A DNA stretch of 64,000 bases from Ulvibacter litoralis (lineage in GTDB: Bacteria; Bacteroidota; Bacteroidia; Flavobacteriales; Flavobacteriaceae): NCBI RefSeq assembly GCF_900102055.1, contig NZ_FNBA01000005.1:1-64000 (forward strand), given 5' to 3'. The position numbers were made by a program, and so were the translations under genes. This document shows positions 1-7,507 of this stretch, piece after piece (position 1 is the first letter of the stretch; every line of letters begins with the position of its first letter). Below the pieces are notes generated by a model, which saw only the letters and a list, made by a program, of their open reading frames with translations, was not told the DNA's origin and searched no databases.

Positions 1-188
1 CCTTCAGAAACTTGTATGTTGCCAGCACTGCGTTCTTGTACATTGACTTCTCCAAGGGTATAGAGTATTTGAATGTTTCCGGCACTTGCGGAAGCTCCTC
101 CACTGTCAATACTAAATTTCTCGATACTTTGCCCCATTCCGAAGAAAGACACCAAAAGCATGCTCAATAATGTGAATTTTAGTTTCAT
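1..188 (-). CDS. Secreted protein, N-terminal part only (cut by left window edge)
   Basis: An ATG at 186-188 on the minus strand opens a frame that runs off the left edge; only 62 codons are visible. It begins with a Sec signal peptide (MKLKF, then a hydrophobic stretch ending FFGMGQ). The mature start contains FSIDSGGASASAGN followed by YTLGEVNVQE. This Ser/Gly-rich opening is common at the N-terminus of flavobacterial surface proteins, often T9SS cargo, but no sorting domain is visible here, so export by T9SS is only a guess. It follows the 530-aa adhesin-like gene on the same strand after about 100 bp and may share its transcript. Confidence 0.7.
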   Translation of the reverse strand, partial: MKLKFTLLSMLLVSFFGMGQSIEKFSIDSGGASASAGNIQILYTLGEVNVQERSAGNIQVSE

Positions 189-206
189 GTTGGTTGTTTT
201 TAAATT

Positions 207-228
207 GTACTTAGTACTTAGTACTTAG
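207..228. repeat. Three tandem copies of GTACTTA
   Basis: GTACTTA is repeated three times head to tail between the 530-aa gene and the left-edge gene, ending in GTACTTAG. It lies about 20 bp upstream of the left-edge gene's ATG on its coding strand, where a promoter or 5' leader is expected. Function unknown. Confidence 0.6.
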
Positions 229-287
229 TTTTTAATAGGTTATTTATAGTTTGTTTTAATATTTATGTGATAAATAATGAGACGCTT

Positions 288-1880
288 TTAATTGAGGCTT
301 ATAAGTACTAGTACAAAACCATCACCCGAATCTAAAGCTGTCATCGCTTTTCCAATGATGGCTCCTCGAGCTTTTTCATAGTCATTTACTTTCATGGCGT
401 ATCCTGGGGAGGAAGAGGAGGTAAGCATGTCACCTATTTTAATAGGGCCGTTTTCGGTATTGGCATAGACATATGCTTTTCCTGCCAAGGCTATTGGAAA
501 CTCACCCGTAGCTGCTGGTAAGGCATCTTCTTGACGTTCAATATCGCCACCCATTAATAAACCAGGCCTCACTCCGTTTGCGCCACTTATTATTCCAGCA
601 ATTTTTGTGTCGTATGCTTCCGAAGTCATAACCACATCCCCCGGATTATCTTCATCAATAGACAATAAAACTCCGGGTCTAATAGCATTAGACATACTCG
701 CTGTATTCACTTTAAAAAACTCTGCTAAATCTGCTCCAGTTACTTCTATTTCTTGAGTTATAACTCTTCCAAGGCCTAAAAAATCTGCATCTAAAGATAT
801 TCCTAAAGAGCCATCTGCCTTATACATTTGTATTTGAGAACCTGTGTTTATAGTTTCTGATGCTTGTATTTCGAGTGTTTTAAAACCTGTATTCATGTAG
901 AATTCCATTTCCCCTCCAGATCCAATTCCTGAATACTTAGCTCGTATAACGGTTGTGTCAGCATTTCTAACAAATAACTCTCTCTGATTTAAATTAACAC
1001 CTTGTCTACCTTTGTGGTCACTACCTACCATTAAACGATCTGTAACTTGTCCTCTTCCGTTGAAATATCCTGCCCATCCTTGGCTCGAACTACTATTGTA
1101 GCCATAAACTCCGTAGTTGCCCGGACCAGAAGCATATCCATATATGGCATAATGACTTCCTGTGCCGGCATTAGATACAAAGGAGTAAATACCAAACATG
1201 CTTGCACTAGCACCAGCTGTTGTCATTATGTTATATACTCCGTATGTTGAGGTTGTTGTACTGCTAGAAATTTGACTATTATAAAGGCCGTATTTAGTTC
1301 CTGTTCCTTCAGAAGAAAGTAAATTATACATCCCATATTTTGAATTATTCCCCGCATATGAGTTTTCTGTGAACAATGAATATTGTTCGTCATTATTGGA
1401 TACAAACAACTTACGAGAATTGTCAGGAACTGTTCCGATTCCGACATTGTCTTCTAAACGATAAATTCCATTTGAAGTGCTCTCCCATTTTGAAGTGCTT
1501 GGAGCAGATAATGCATACGGTACTGTTTTAAATTCGGTAGTTCCCATATCTGTAAGACCAAAGCCAGTATTTATTTGCACGTTCAAAAAATGAGAATTAC
1601 CACCCCAATCTATATCACTAAATAGATTTAAGCTTGGGTTTCCTTCCCCAATATTTATAGTTATAAGTCCGTTTGCATCAGTATTTGGTGAATGGTCTTC
1701 TTGGTATACGATGGTTCCTTCAGGAGTTCCTTCAGTAATCGTAAATTGAACAGCTATAAGGGTGTTGGCAACAATATTTCCATTTCCGTCTTTTATTACT
1801 GCTTTGTAATTAATACCGTTTTGTGCAAGACAGATACAGCTAATTAAAATTGCAATACTAGTTGTGATTTTTAATTTCAT
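288..1880 (-). CDS. Secreted adhesin-like protein, GINYK N-terminal module, ADLAE/GDxLTSS C-terminus
   Basis: 530 aa. Signal peptide to about residue 19 (ILISCICLAQ). Residues 21-130 are the N-terminal module shared with the four neighbours: GINYKAVIKDGNG, VQFTITEG, VYQE, TDANG, HFLNVQI, then the exit motif VPYAL. The middle has short YGVYN/YGIY/YGVYG repeats, suggesting a beta-rich stalk. The last 140 residues carry ADLAEFF, IAGIISGANGVRPG, GDMLTSS and GKAMTAL and end VLVLISLN. I recognise this C-terminal pattern from other Bacteroidota surface or fibre-like proteins, where it resembles self-processing or chaperone ends, but I cannot name a family. No T9SS sorting domain is seen. It has its own promoter region (1991-2069). 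Function inferred: cell-surface fibre or adhesin. Confidence 0.85.
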   Translation of the reverse strand: MKLKITTSIAILISCICLAQNGINYKAVIKDGNGNIVANTLIAVQFTITEGTPEGTIVYQEDHSPNTDANGLITINIGEGNPSLNLFSDIDWGGNSHFLNVQINTGFGLTDMGTTEFKTVPYALSAPSTSKWESTSNGIYRLEDNVGIGTVPDNSRKLFVSNNDEQYSLFTENSYAGNNSKYGMYNLLSSEGTGTKYGLYNSQISSSTTTSTYGVYNIMTTAGASASMFGIYSFVSNAGTGSHYAIYGYASGPGNYGVYGYNSSSSQGWAGYFNGRGQVTDRLMVGSDHKGRQGVNLNQRELFVRNADTTVIRAKYSGIGSGGEMEFYMNTGFKTLEIQASETINTGSQIQMYKADGSLGISLDADFLGLGRVITQEIEVTGADLAEFFKVNTASMSNAIRPGVLLSIDEDNPGDVVMTSEAYDTKIAGIISGANGVRPGLLMGGDIERQEDALPAATGEFPIALAGKAYVYANTENGPIKIGDMLTSSSSPGYAMKVNDYEKARGAIIGKAMTALDSGDGFVLVLISLN

Positions 1881-2230
1881 GAGGTTATATAATTCTAGTT
1901 ACTAAATTAACTTAGTATGCAATATCTTTACTTTTAGATATCATTACGTGTTTTATACTGTAAGGCATGCTAAATTTGGACTTATTCCTTTTAGTTGCAA
2001 TCTTAATAACTTTATAGTTAGTAATATAGAGATTATCCTCCCTTTTTGAAAGGGGGAAAACCCCTTTTTAAAACAAGCGTTTTTCATTTTCTGAAAGTTT
2101 AGCTTCTAATTCATGAAATTTTGCCATGAAAAGGGAAGTGTAGCCAAAACGAAAAAATGTTACTACGAATACATGTTTTCATAAGAGGCGATATTAAATG
2201 ATTAATAGTGCTCTTGAAAAACAAATTTTA
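1881..2230. other. Intergenic region, 350 bp
   Basis: It lies between two same-strand paralogues. Apart from the promoter/operator at 1991-2069, I see nothing gene-like: no ORF with a plausible start and no clear terminator hairpin with a T-run for the upstream 473-aa gene. Confidence 0.6.
1991..2069 (-). promoter_or_regulatory. Promoter and GGGG..CCCC operator, copy 1 (530-aa gene)
   Basis: Read on the minus strand, an AAGGGG-TTTT-CCCC element (2051-2066) is followed by GGGAGGATAA and, about 54 bp from the G-run, by TTATTAAGATTGCAA (TAAGATTG is one mismatch from the -7 consensus TAnnTTTG). The same elements at the same spacing precede the 713-aa paralogue (9691-9770). No good -33 TTTG is seen, which fits activator-dependent transcription. 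The activator is unknown. Confidence 0.6.
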
Positions 2231-3652
2231 TTAATCTATTTTCATAAGTATTAAAACATATTCTGCACCTTCATACTGTGGGTCTGATATATTTAGTTGT
2301 ATATAATTAGTATTATTAGTTGTTGGGTCATTCCTAAGGTCTATATAAATTGATTGGTCATCACCAGAATTGTAATTCCCTAATGAGGTGTATTTATTAA
2401 TCCCTCCTAGACCTCCCTCTCTCTGTTTTACTTTGAAACTGACTACATACGTATTCTCCCAGTTATATCCTGAAGGATAGGGAATGTTATTTGATCCCAC
2501 ATTTCCTACAGCATTGCGATAGGTGGTTCCGGTCAATTTTATAACTTCTGAAATGGCAGCTCCAGACGTACCAATTTTAGTAGTATTTGTAACTGTTAAG
2601 TCACCATTAACATTGACTTTACCATCCCCTTTTACTGTTACAATATTACCCGTATTAGAATGAAAAATATTAAAAATACTGTTGGCATCTATGTCATTTG
2701 TATCTCCATAAAGTGTCCATAAATTATCATTCGTTGTGTCTGTGTTACTAAAGTTTATTCGAGCTCCTGTTACCCCTTCATGTATTAAGTTAAGCGAAGG
2801 TGTACTACTTGTATTTGTAGAAGAAACTTCAAGGTTTCCATTAATTTTAACTTTTTCATTTCCATCGGTAAAATCACCCCAAATTAATGGGTCTGAGGTG
2901 CTAGAATTGTCAATGTAAAGTTTGTTATCATCATTTTCATTTCTTCCTGCCCATTGACCTATAGCAATATTTCCTTGACCAGATGTATTATTGTATAGTG
3001 CTTCTTCTCCAACGGCAGTATTGTTACTTCCGGTGGTGTTTCTGCGCATTGCAGATTGACCAATCACAGTATTTCTATCACCAGAAATATTTCCTAATAA
3101 AGTAGATTCTCCTATAGCAACATTCTGTAAACCATTAATATTATTTTTTAAAGCGTCGAAACCTAATGCAGTGTTCTGGTTATTACCATCGTCAGCATTT
3201 CCAGAATTTTCACCTACAAAAACACTTTTAGTTTCTGCTTTTGCATCTGTAAGGTTATCTATTTTAGTGATTGAATTTTCAGCAAATTTGGCATAAGGTA
3301 CCGCCATAAATTGAGTCGTTCCCATATCAGTAAGTCCAGCGCCCGAATTAATTTGAACATTTAAAAAGTGTTCATCATCTCCCCATGCTATCTGACTGTA
3401 ATCACCACTCATCAAAGTTCCTTCTCCTATATTTAAAATCACAAAACCATTAGCATCTGTAGTAGTGGTATGTGTTTCTTGATATACATTTGTGAGCGCA
3501 GCTCCTTCTAAAATCGAAAATTGTACTGTCACGGATTGACTTACTAAAACAGTACCGCCACCATCTTTTATTAAGACTTTGTAGTTAATTCCAGTTTGAG
3601 CATTTATAACAAGAGTCGCAAAAAACAACATGCTAAAAAATAGTTTTTTCAT
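2231..3652 (-). CDS. Secreted adhesin-like protein, GINYK module with NTAxG repeats
   Basis: 473 aa. Signal peptide MKKLFFSMLFFATLVINAQ, then the shared module (TGINYKVLIKDGGG, VQFSILEG, VYQETHTTTTDANG, HFLNVQI, FMAVPYA). Residues about 155-235 contain repeats of the type NTALGFDAL-NN, NVAIGESTL, NTVIGQSAM, NTAVGEEAL and NIAIGQWAG. These are about 23 residues apart, a pattern seen in many Bacteroidota proteins next to fibre/S74-type domains. The last 120 residues are beta-rich and end in YEGAEYVLILMKID, without a coiled coil or S74 domain. It is transcribed divergently from the 605-aa paralogue across a 502-bp gap with mirror-image direct repeats. Likely a surface-exposed fibre; ligand unknown. 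Confidence 0.85.
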   Translation of the reverse strand: MKKLFFSMLFFATLVINAQTGINYKVLIKDGGGTVLVSQSVTVQFSILEGAALTNVYQETHTTTTDANGFVILNIGEGTLMSGDYSQIAWGDDEHFLNVQINSGAGLTDMGTTQFMAVPYAKFAENSITKIDNLTDAKAETKSVFVGENSGNADDGNNQNTALGFDALKNNINGLQNVAIGESTLLGNISGDRNTVIGQSAMRRNTTGSNNTAVGEEALYNNTSGQGNIAIGQWAGRNENDDNKLYIDNSSTSDPLIWGDFTDGNEKVKINGNLEVSSTNTSSTPSLNLIHEGVTGARINFSNTDTTNDNLWTLYGDTNDIDANSIFNIFHSNTGNIVTVKGDGKVNVNGDLTVTNTTKIGTSGAAISEVIKLTGTTYRNAVGNVGSNNIPYPSGYNWENTYVVSFKVKQREGGLGGINKYTSLGNYNSGDDQSIYIDLRNDPTTNNTNYIQLNISDPQYEGAEYVLILMKID

Positions 3653-3713
3653 TTTATTAAGGTTTGATTAATAACACATTAAATGTATTGAACAAGTTTT
3701 TTTACACGAATTA

Positions 3714-3747
3714 TTTTTAGTGAATGACTTTGTTTTTTTAGTGAGTG
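3714..3747 (-). promoter_or_regulatory. Direct-repeat operator (21-bp period), left arm
   Basis: TAGTGAATG (3718-3726) and TAGTGAGTG (3739-3747) are direct repeats 21 bp apart, each preceded by a T-run. The whole 34-bp block is repeated in reverse orientation at 4069-4102. It lies 61 bp upstream of the ATG of the 473-aa gene, with a possible -7 (TACATTTA on the minus strand, 3680-3687) downstream. Two 9-bp direct repeats with a 12-bp spacer is the known layout of LytTR-family response-regulator sites. Assignment to that family is inference from spacing only. Confidence 0.6.
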
Positions 3748-4068
3748 AGATTATAATAGTTTTCTGAGCTCTTAATTTTAAAGTTACTTCGGAATTTTAC
3801 GTATTTATAAGTTTAATTTTTTAAGAATGTTTTGAGTCAATGCTTTTCCTCTTTTGATTTTTTATCGTCTATGCAGTATAGTAGAAGTCTCCGCGAGCAT
3901 AATGATTTTTTTCTGAAGGTTGGTAAAGTAGGCATGCTGTTTCTGAAGAAACTGATTTTTACACATTTTATATTTGAATGTAGCACCTGTTTTCTAATTG
4001 AATTAGCAGTCATTAACAAGCTTAAAATAAATTAGAGTTATGTGTTCTCAACATAAAGTGAATTGCTG

Positions 4069-4102
4069 CATTCACTAAAAAAACAAAGTCATTCACTAAA
4101 AA
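4069..4102 (+). promoter_or_regulatory. Direct-repeat operator (21-bp period), right arm
   Basis: CATTCACTA occurs at 4069-4077 and 4090-4098, exactly 21 bp apart, each followed by an A-run. The block is the reverse complement of the left arm with one mismatch. It ends 52 bp before the ATG of the 605-aa gene, where an upstream activator site would sit. Each arm therefore faces its own gene. Confidence 0.6.
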
Positions 4103-4154
4103 TTTTTAGAGCGTAAAAGCCTTTATTCTTACTATTATTTAAAGTTTAATAATT

Positions 4155-5972
4155 ATGAGAACATTTTTACTTACAATTTCGGTTCTATTTCTTTCCGTAG
4201 CAATCTATGCGCAAAACGGTATAAACTATAAAGCACTCATAAAGGATGTTAATGGTGATGTGCTTTCTAATCAAGCTATTACTATCCAATTTCAAATTCT
4301 GGAAGGTGGAACTACAAACGTGTATCAAGAAACACAAAATACTATGACAGATAGTAATGGAATTATCATGGTGAACATAGGAGAGGGAACTGTTGATAGT
4401 GGTGATTTTTCAATTTTGGATTGGGGCGTGGATCATCATTTTTTAAATGTACAAATAGATACAGGTGCTGGTATGGTCGATTTAGGTGCTACAGAATTTA
4501 TGAGTGTGCCCTATGCAAATTTTGCTGAAGATACTCGAAAGGGGACACTTAATGACGCTTACAATAAAGGAGGTGCTGGTCTAGGAAAAACAATTATAGC
4601 TACGGGTGGTGCTGTGACAATTAATGGAGAAGACGGGTTTTTAGTTACTGGCGCGAATAACGTAGGTGATACTATTGCTATTACAGGTTCAGGTTCACGT
4701 ATGTTTTTTAATCCTCGAAAAGCAGCTTTTAGAGCGGGTAATGCAAATAATACGAGTTGGGATCATGTAAATATTGGGGAATCTTCAGCAGGTTTTGGAT
4801 ATGGAACCATCGCATCAGGTACGAGTTCCTCAGCTTTTGGAGTCCTCACAACTGCTTCGGGGAATTTCTCTAGTGCATTTGGTGTTTTCACAACCGCATC
4901 TGGACTACAATCTGCTGCATTTGGTTCGTATACTCGAGCAATTGGGGAAAGCTCTGCCGCTTTTGGTAATTTTACTGAAGCTTCAGGAAATAATTCTGTT
5001 GCATTTGGTGAGTATACTGAGTCGTCTGGTTTTATTTCTACAACATTTGGATATCGAAACGATTCGCCATCGTATGCCGAAACTACTTTTGGGGTTTATG
5101 CAACTGAGTACACTCCAACAGATGCATTGAACTACAACATTGCAGATCGTTTGTTTTCAATAGGGAACGGTACAGGCCTTTTTGAACGTAAAAATGCGCT
5201 TACCATTTATAAAAGTGGTTTAATGAACATCAACGATGCATATAATATGCCACTTATTGATGGTAGCGCTGGGCAAGTGATGACTACAGATGGAAATGGA
5301 AATGTAAGTTTTGAAAATGTAGTTGATACTGGTACAGATGACCAAAACTTAACAATACCCACTTTAGCAGGTACTATGCTTACTTTAGGTATTGAAAATG
5401 GAAATGGAACTAGTGTAGATTTAAAGCCATTAACTGAGATCTTAAAAAACCCTCAATATCCAGACGGTTTTGAAGGAATGACCCCTATAACTATTGGTTC
5501 ATTGGATGGTGCAGGATATACTGTCCCTGTTGGAAAGACTTTTTATCTAACTAATTATTACACAAGCACTACTAGTACCTTTTTTATAAATAATTTACAA
5601 TTTTTAGATACAAGTCAAAATTTTAATAATGTAAACTCATTTGAAAACCCATTACTAATCAATGCTGGAGTTACTATTACAAACTCATCTATAAATTCAA
5701 GCGTAAGTGGGTTTTTAATAGATAGTGGGGTGGCAGTAGTTATTAATACCAATAATTATACTGTACCAATAGGTAAAATATTCGTACTTCTTTCAGTAAG
5801 TAGTTTTAACAATCAAAAAATAGAAATTGATGGCAAGGTTGTTTACTCTGGTAAAGGGATAAATATAAATTCCCCTGGGCTTACTTCTTTCTCCAATCCG
5901 ATTTTTGTAGATGAAGGAAAAGCTGTAACATATTCCGGGTTTATGAATGGGTATTTAATTGATAAGAATTAA
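4155..5972 (+). CDS. Secreted adhesin-like protein, GINYK module with YadA-type head repeats
   Basis: 605 aa. Signal peptide MRTFLLTISVLFLSVAIYAQ, then the shared module (NGINYKALIKDVNG, IQFQILEG, VYQETQNTMTDSNG, HHFLNVQI, FMSVPYA). Residues about 210-300 are a run of 14-residue repeats of the form SSAFGVLTTASGNF, SSAFGVFTTASGLQ, SAAFGSYTRAIGES. These match the trimeric left-handed beta-roll head of YadA-like adhesins. The C-terminal 180 residues are beta-rich, containing two similar units (near 480 and 540) with YTVPVGKTFYL / YTVPIGKIFVL. No YadA membrane anchor, S74 domain or T9SS sorting domain is visible, so how it is held at the surface is unclear. It is the only plus-strand member of the cluster. 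Confidence 0.87.
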   Translation: MRTFLLTISVLFLSVAIYAQNGINYKALIKDVNGDVLSNQAITIQFQILEGGTTNVYQETQNTMTDSNGIIMVNIGEGTVDSGDFSILDWGVDHHFLNVQIDTGAGMVDLGATEFMSVPYANFAEDTRKGTLNDAYNKGGAGLGKTIIATGGAVTINGEDGFLVTGANNVGDTIAITGSGSRMFFNPRKAAFRAGNANNTSWDHVNIGESSAGFGYGTIASGTSSSAFGVLTTASGNFSSAFGVFTTASGLQSAAFGSYTRAIGESSAAFGNFTEASGNNSVAFGEYTESSGFISTTFGYRNDSPSYAETTFGVYATEYTPTDALNYNIADRLFSIGNGTGLFERKNALTIYKSGLMNINDAYNMPLIDGSAGQVMTTDGNGNVSFENVVDTGTDDQNLTIPTLAGTMLTLGIENGNGTSVDLKPLTEILKNPQYPDGFEGMTPITIGSLDGAGYTVPVGKTFYLTNYYTSTTSTFFINNLQFLDTSQNFNNVNSFENPLLINAGVTITNSSINSSVSGFLIDSGVAVVINTNNYTVPIGKIFVLLSVSSFNNQKIEIDGKVVYSGKGININSPGLTSFSNPIFVDEGKAVTYSGFMNGYLIDKN

Positions 5973-5999
5973 TTAGATTTTGTTTGATTATTTAGAATT

Positions 6000-6018
6000 C
6001 CCGAGGCAGAACCTCGGG
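6000..6018. terminator. Hairpin between convergent genes
   Basis: CCCGAGG (6000-6006) pairs with CCTCGGG (6012-6018) around a 5-nt loop. It lies between the convergent 605-aa and 459-aa genes, where a bidirectional terminator is expected. No T-run follows on either strand, so intrinsic termination is doubtful. Confidence 0.4.
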
Positions 6019-6124
6019 GGTAATCCTAAAAAAAAACATAATTCCCTTGTAGATAATTAAAGTTCGGTAAGTGCTAAGAGTTTGTCAAATCATTGTTTGC
6101 GATGAAGGAGTTTATCTATACGTG

Positions 6125-7504
6125 CTACTCTTTCTTCAAATCTTTCAGCTGCTCATTTTCTATTTCTAACGCTTTGAGACGTTCGTGTAATTGAATAATA
6201 TAAAGCGATAGTTCTTCTATCTTTTCCATGGTGCGTTTTTGCATATCTCCTATAAGTATGCCGTTGGCTTCTACGTCTTTTGCAGAAGGAATACCTGGCA
6301 AATGTTTTTTCTCATTAATTACTTGAGCCATTTCATCTATGGACAATAACTTATAATCATTCTCAAAAACATAGTCTGGCCATGCTCCCGAATCTTGTAT
6401 AACCACATCCTCAGCAATTACATCGCCATCAACAGAAAGTGCAAAACCCGTAGCAAAGTCTGTAGTTCCAATAGTTACAGCCCCAGCTACAAAAAGCCCG
6501 TTATCTGGTGCCCCAGTGGTGTTATTAATTCCGATAGTTGTGCCTCCATTTGTATTGACACTAAATTTAGTTGCTCCTGATGAATTTTGTATTCGCAAAG
6601 CTGGAACAACAGTTCCGGTGTTTTTAATATGGAGTGTACCACTAGGACTGGCAGTTCCGATACCAACATTTCCCCCATTACCATTATGTATATTGGGGCC
6701 AGCAGTAACCCAATCACCGTCATCTACTACTGCATCCTGCCAAGATGCAAGTCCGTCGGCGTTAGACGTAAGTACACGACCCACTGCCTGCGTACCATCA
6801 ACTAACTTCAAGTTGCCTTCAACATGTAGTTTCGCATCTGGATCTGTGGTACCAATTCCTATATTCCCAGTGTTTTTTTGAAAGGAGATTGTTTCAAAAG
6901 CATCATTGCGAAAATTAAGGTCATCTGTTTCATTCATGTATATATACCAATCTTCACCAGTTGCGCCAGAAGTTTCAAAGTGAATACCATCACCTATTTG
7001 AAATCCGGGTGCTTTGAGATGTAAAAGGGAATTTGGGTCAGTAGTGCCTATACCAACATCCCCCGACGCTCTGTAAATTTTATTTCCTGAAACAGTCCAA
7101 TCGTCATCTGGATTTAGTGCTGTTTCAGCGGTTTTTGAATGAAGGGCATAAGGCACAGTATTAAATTGTGTCGTTCCCATATTAATTAATCCGCCTCCTG
7201 TATTTACACGTACATTTAAGAAATGATCATCCGATCCCCAATTTATATTCTCGAAAACTCCTGCATTTACGGTCCCTTCACCAATGCTTAAAAACACCAT
7301 ACCATTGGCGTCTGTTGTCGGTGTATGCGTTTCTTGATATAAGATAGACATCCCAGCACCTTTTATAATTCGAAATTGAACAGCTACAACTTGATTAGCA
7401 ACCACATTATCATTGTCTGTAATAACTGCTTTGTAATTTATTCCGTTTTGCGCAACTACAATAACTGAAAAGAGTAATGCGATGTAAGTAATTGTTTTTT
7501 TCAT
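6125..7504 (-). CDS. Secreted fibre-like protein, GINYK module, VGIGTxxP repeats, C-terminal coiled coil
   Basis: 459 aa. Signal peptide MKKTITYIALLFSVIVVAQ, then the shared module (NGINYKAVITDNDN, VQFRIIKG, YQETHTPTTDANG, HFLNVRV, VPYAL). The middle has three fibre repeats of the type VGIGTTDPNSLLHLK, IGIGTTDPDAKLHVE and VGIGTASPSGTLHIK, typical of Bacteroidota tail-fibre-like proteins. The C-terminus reads WPDYVFENDYKL, HLPGIPSAKDVEANG, then a heptad-rich helix (MEKIEELSLYIIQL...), a common fibre-end domain in this phylum, probably a trimerising coiled coil. Its start lies 3 bp after the stop of the 713-aa gene on the same strand, so the two are almost certainly one operon. Confidence 0.87.
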   Translation of the reverse strand: MKKTITYIALLFSVIVVAQNGINYKAVITDNDNVVANQVVAVQFRIIKGAGMSILYQETHTPTTDANGMVFLSIGEGTVNAGVFENINWGSDDHFLNVRVNTGGGLINMGTTQFNTVPYALHSKTAETALNPDDDWTVSGNKIYRASGDVGIGTTDPNSLLHLKAPGFQIGDGIHFETSGATGEDWYIYMNETDDLNFRNDAFETISFQKNTGNIGIGTTDPDAKLHVEGNLKLVDGTQAVGRVLTSNADGLASWQDAVVDDGDWVTAGPNIHNGNGGNVGIGTASPSGTLHIKNTGTVVPALRIQNSSGATKFSVNTNGGTTIGINNTTGAPDNGLFVAGAVTIGTTDFATGFALSVDGDVIAEDVVIQDSGAWPDYVFENDYKLLSIDEMAQVINEKKHLPGIPSAKDVEANGILIGDMQKRTMEKIEELSLYIIQLHERLKALEIENEQLKDLKKE

Positions 7505-7507
7505 TGT

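Larger units (their letters stand above)
3653..4154. other. Divergent promoter region between two paralogues, 502 bp
   Basis: It holds the inverted pair of direct-repeat elements (3714-3747 and 4069-4102). The 320 bp between them is AT-rich. Two antiparallel small ORFs there lie on top of each other and neither has a convincing start or composition, so I call no gene. Confidence 0.6.

Noticed and set aside
2051-2069. GGGG..CCCC hairpin as terminator of the 473-aa gene
   Set aside because: The stem is four base pairs, and the same element at 9753 has no gene ending upstream on that strand.
3832-4035. Small ORFs on both strands in the divergent gap
   Set aside because: They lie on top of each other in opposite directions, sit between operator arms, have weak starts and no recognisable composition.
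4774-5130. 118-codon ORF inside the 605-aa gene
   Set aside because: Frame-shifted shadow of the YadA repeats; Leu/His-rich without any domain.
6516-6881. 121-codon plus-strand ORF
   Set aside because: It is antisense to the 459-aa fibre gene, and its composition follows from the repeats on the coding strand.
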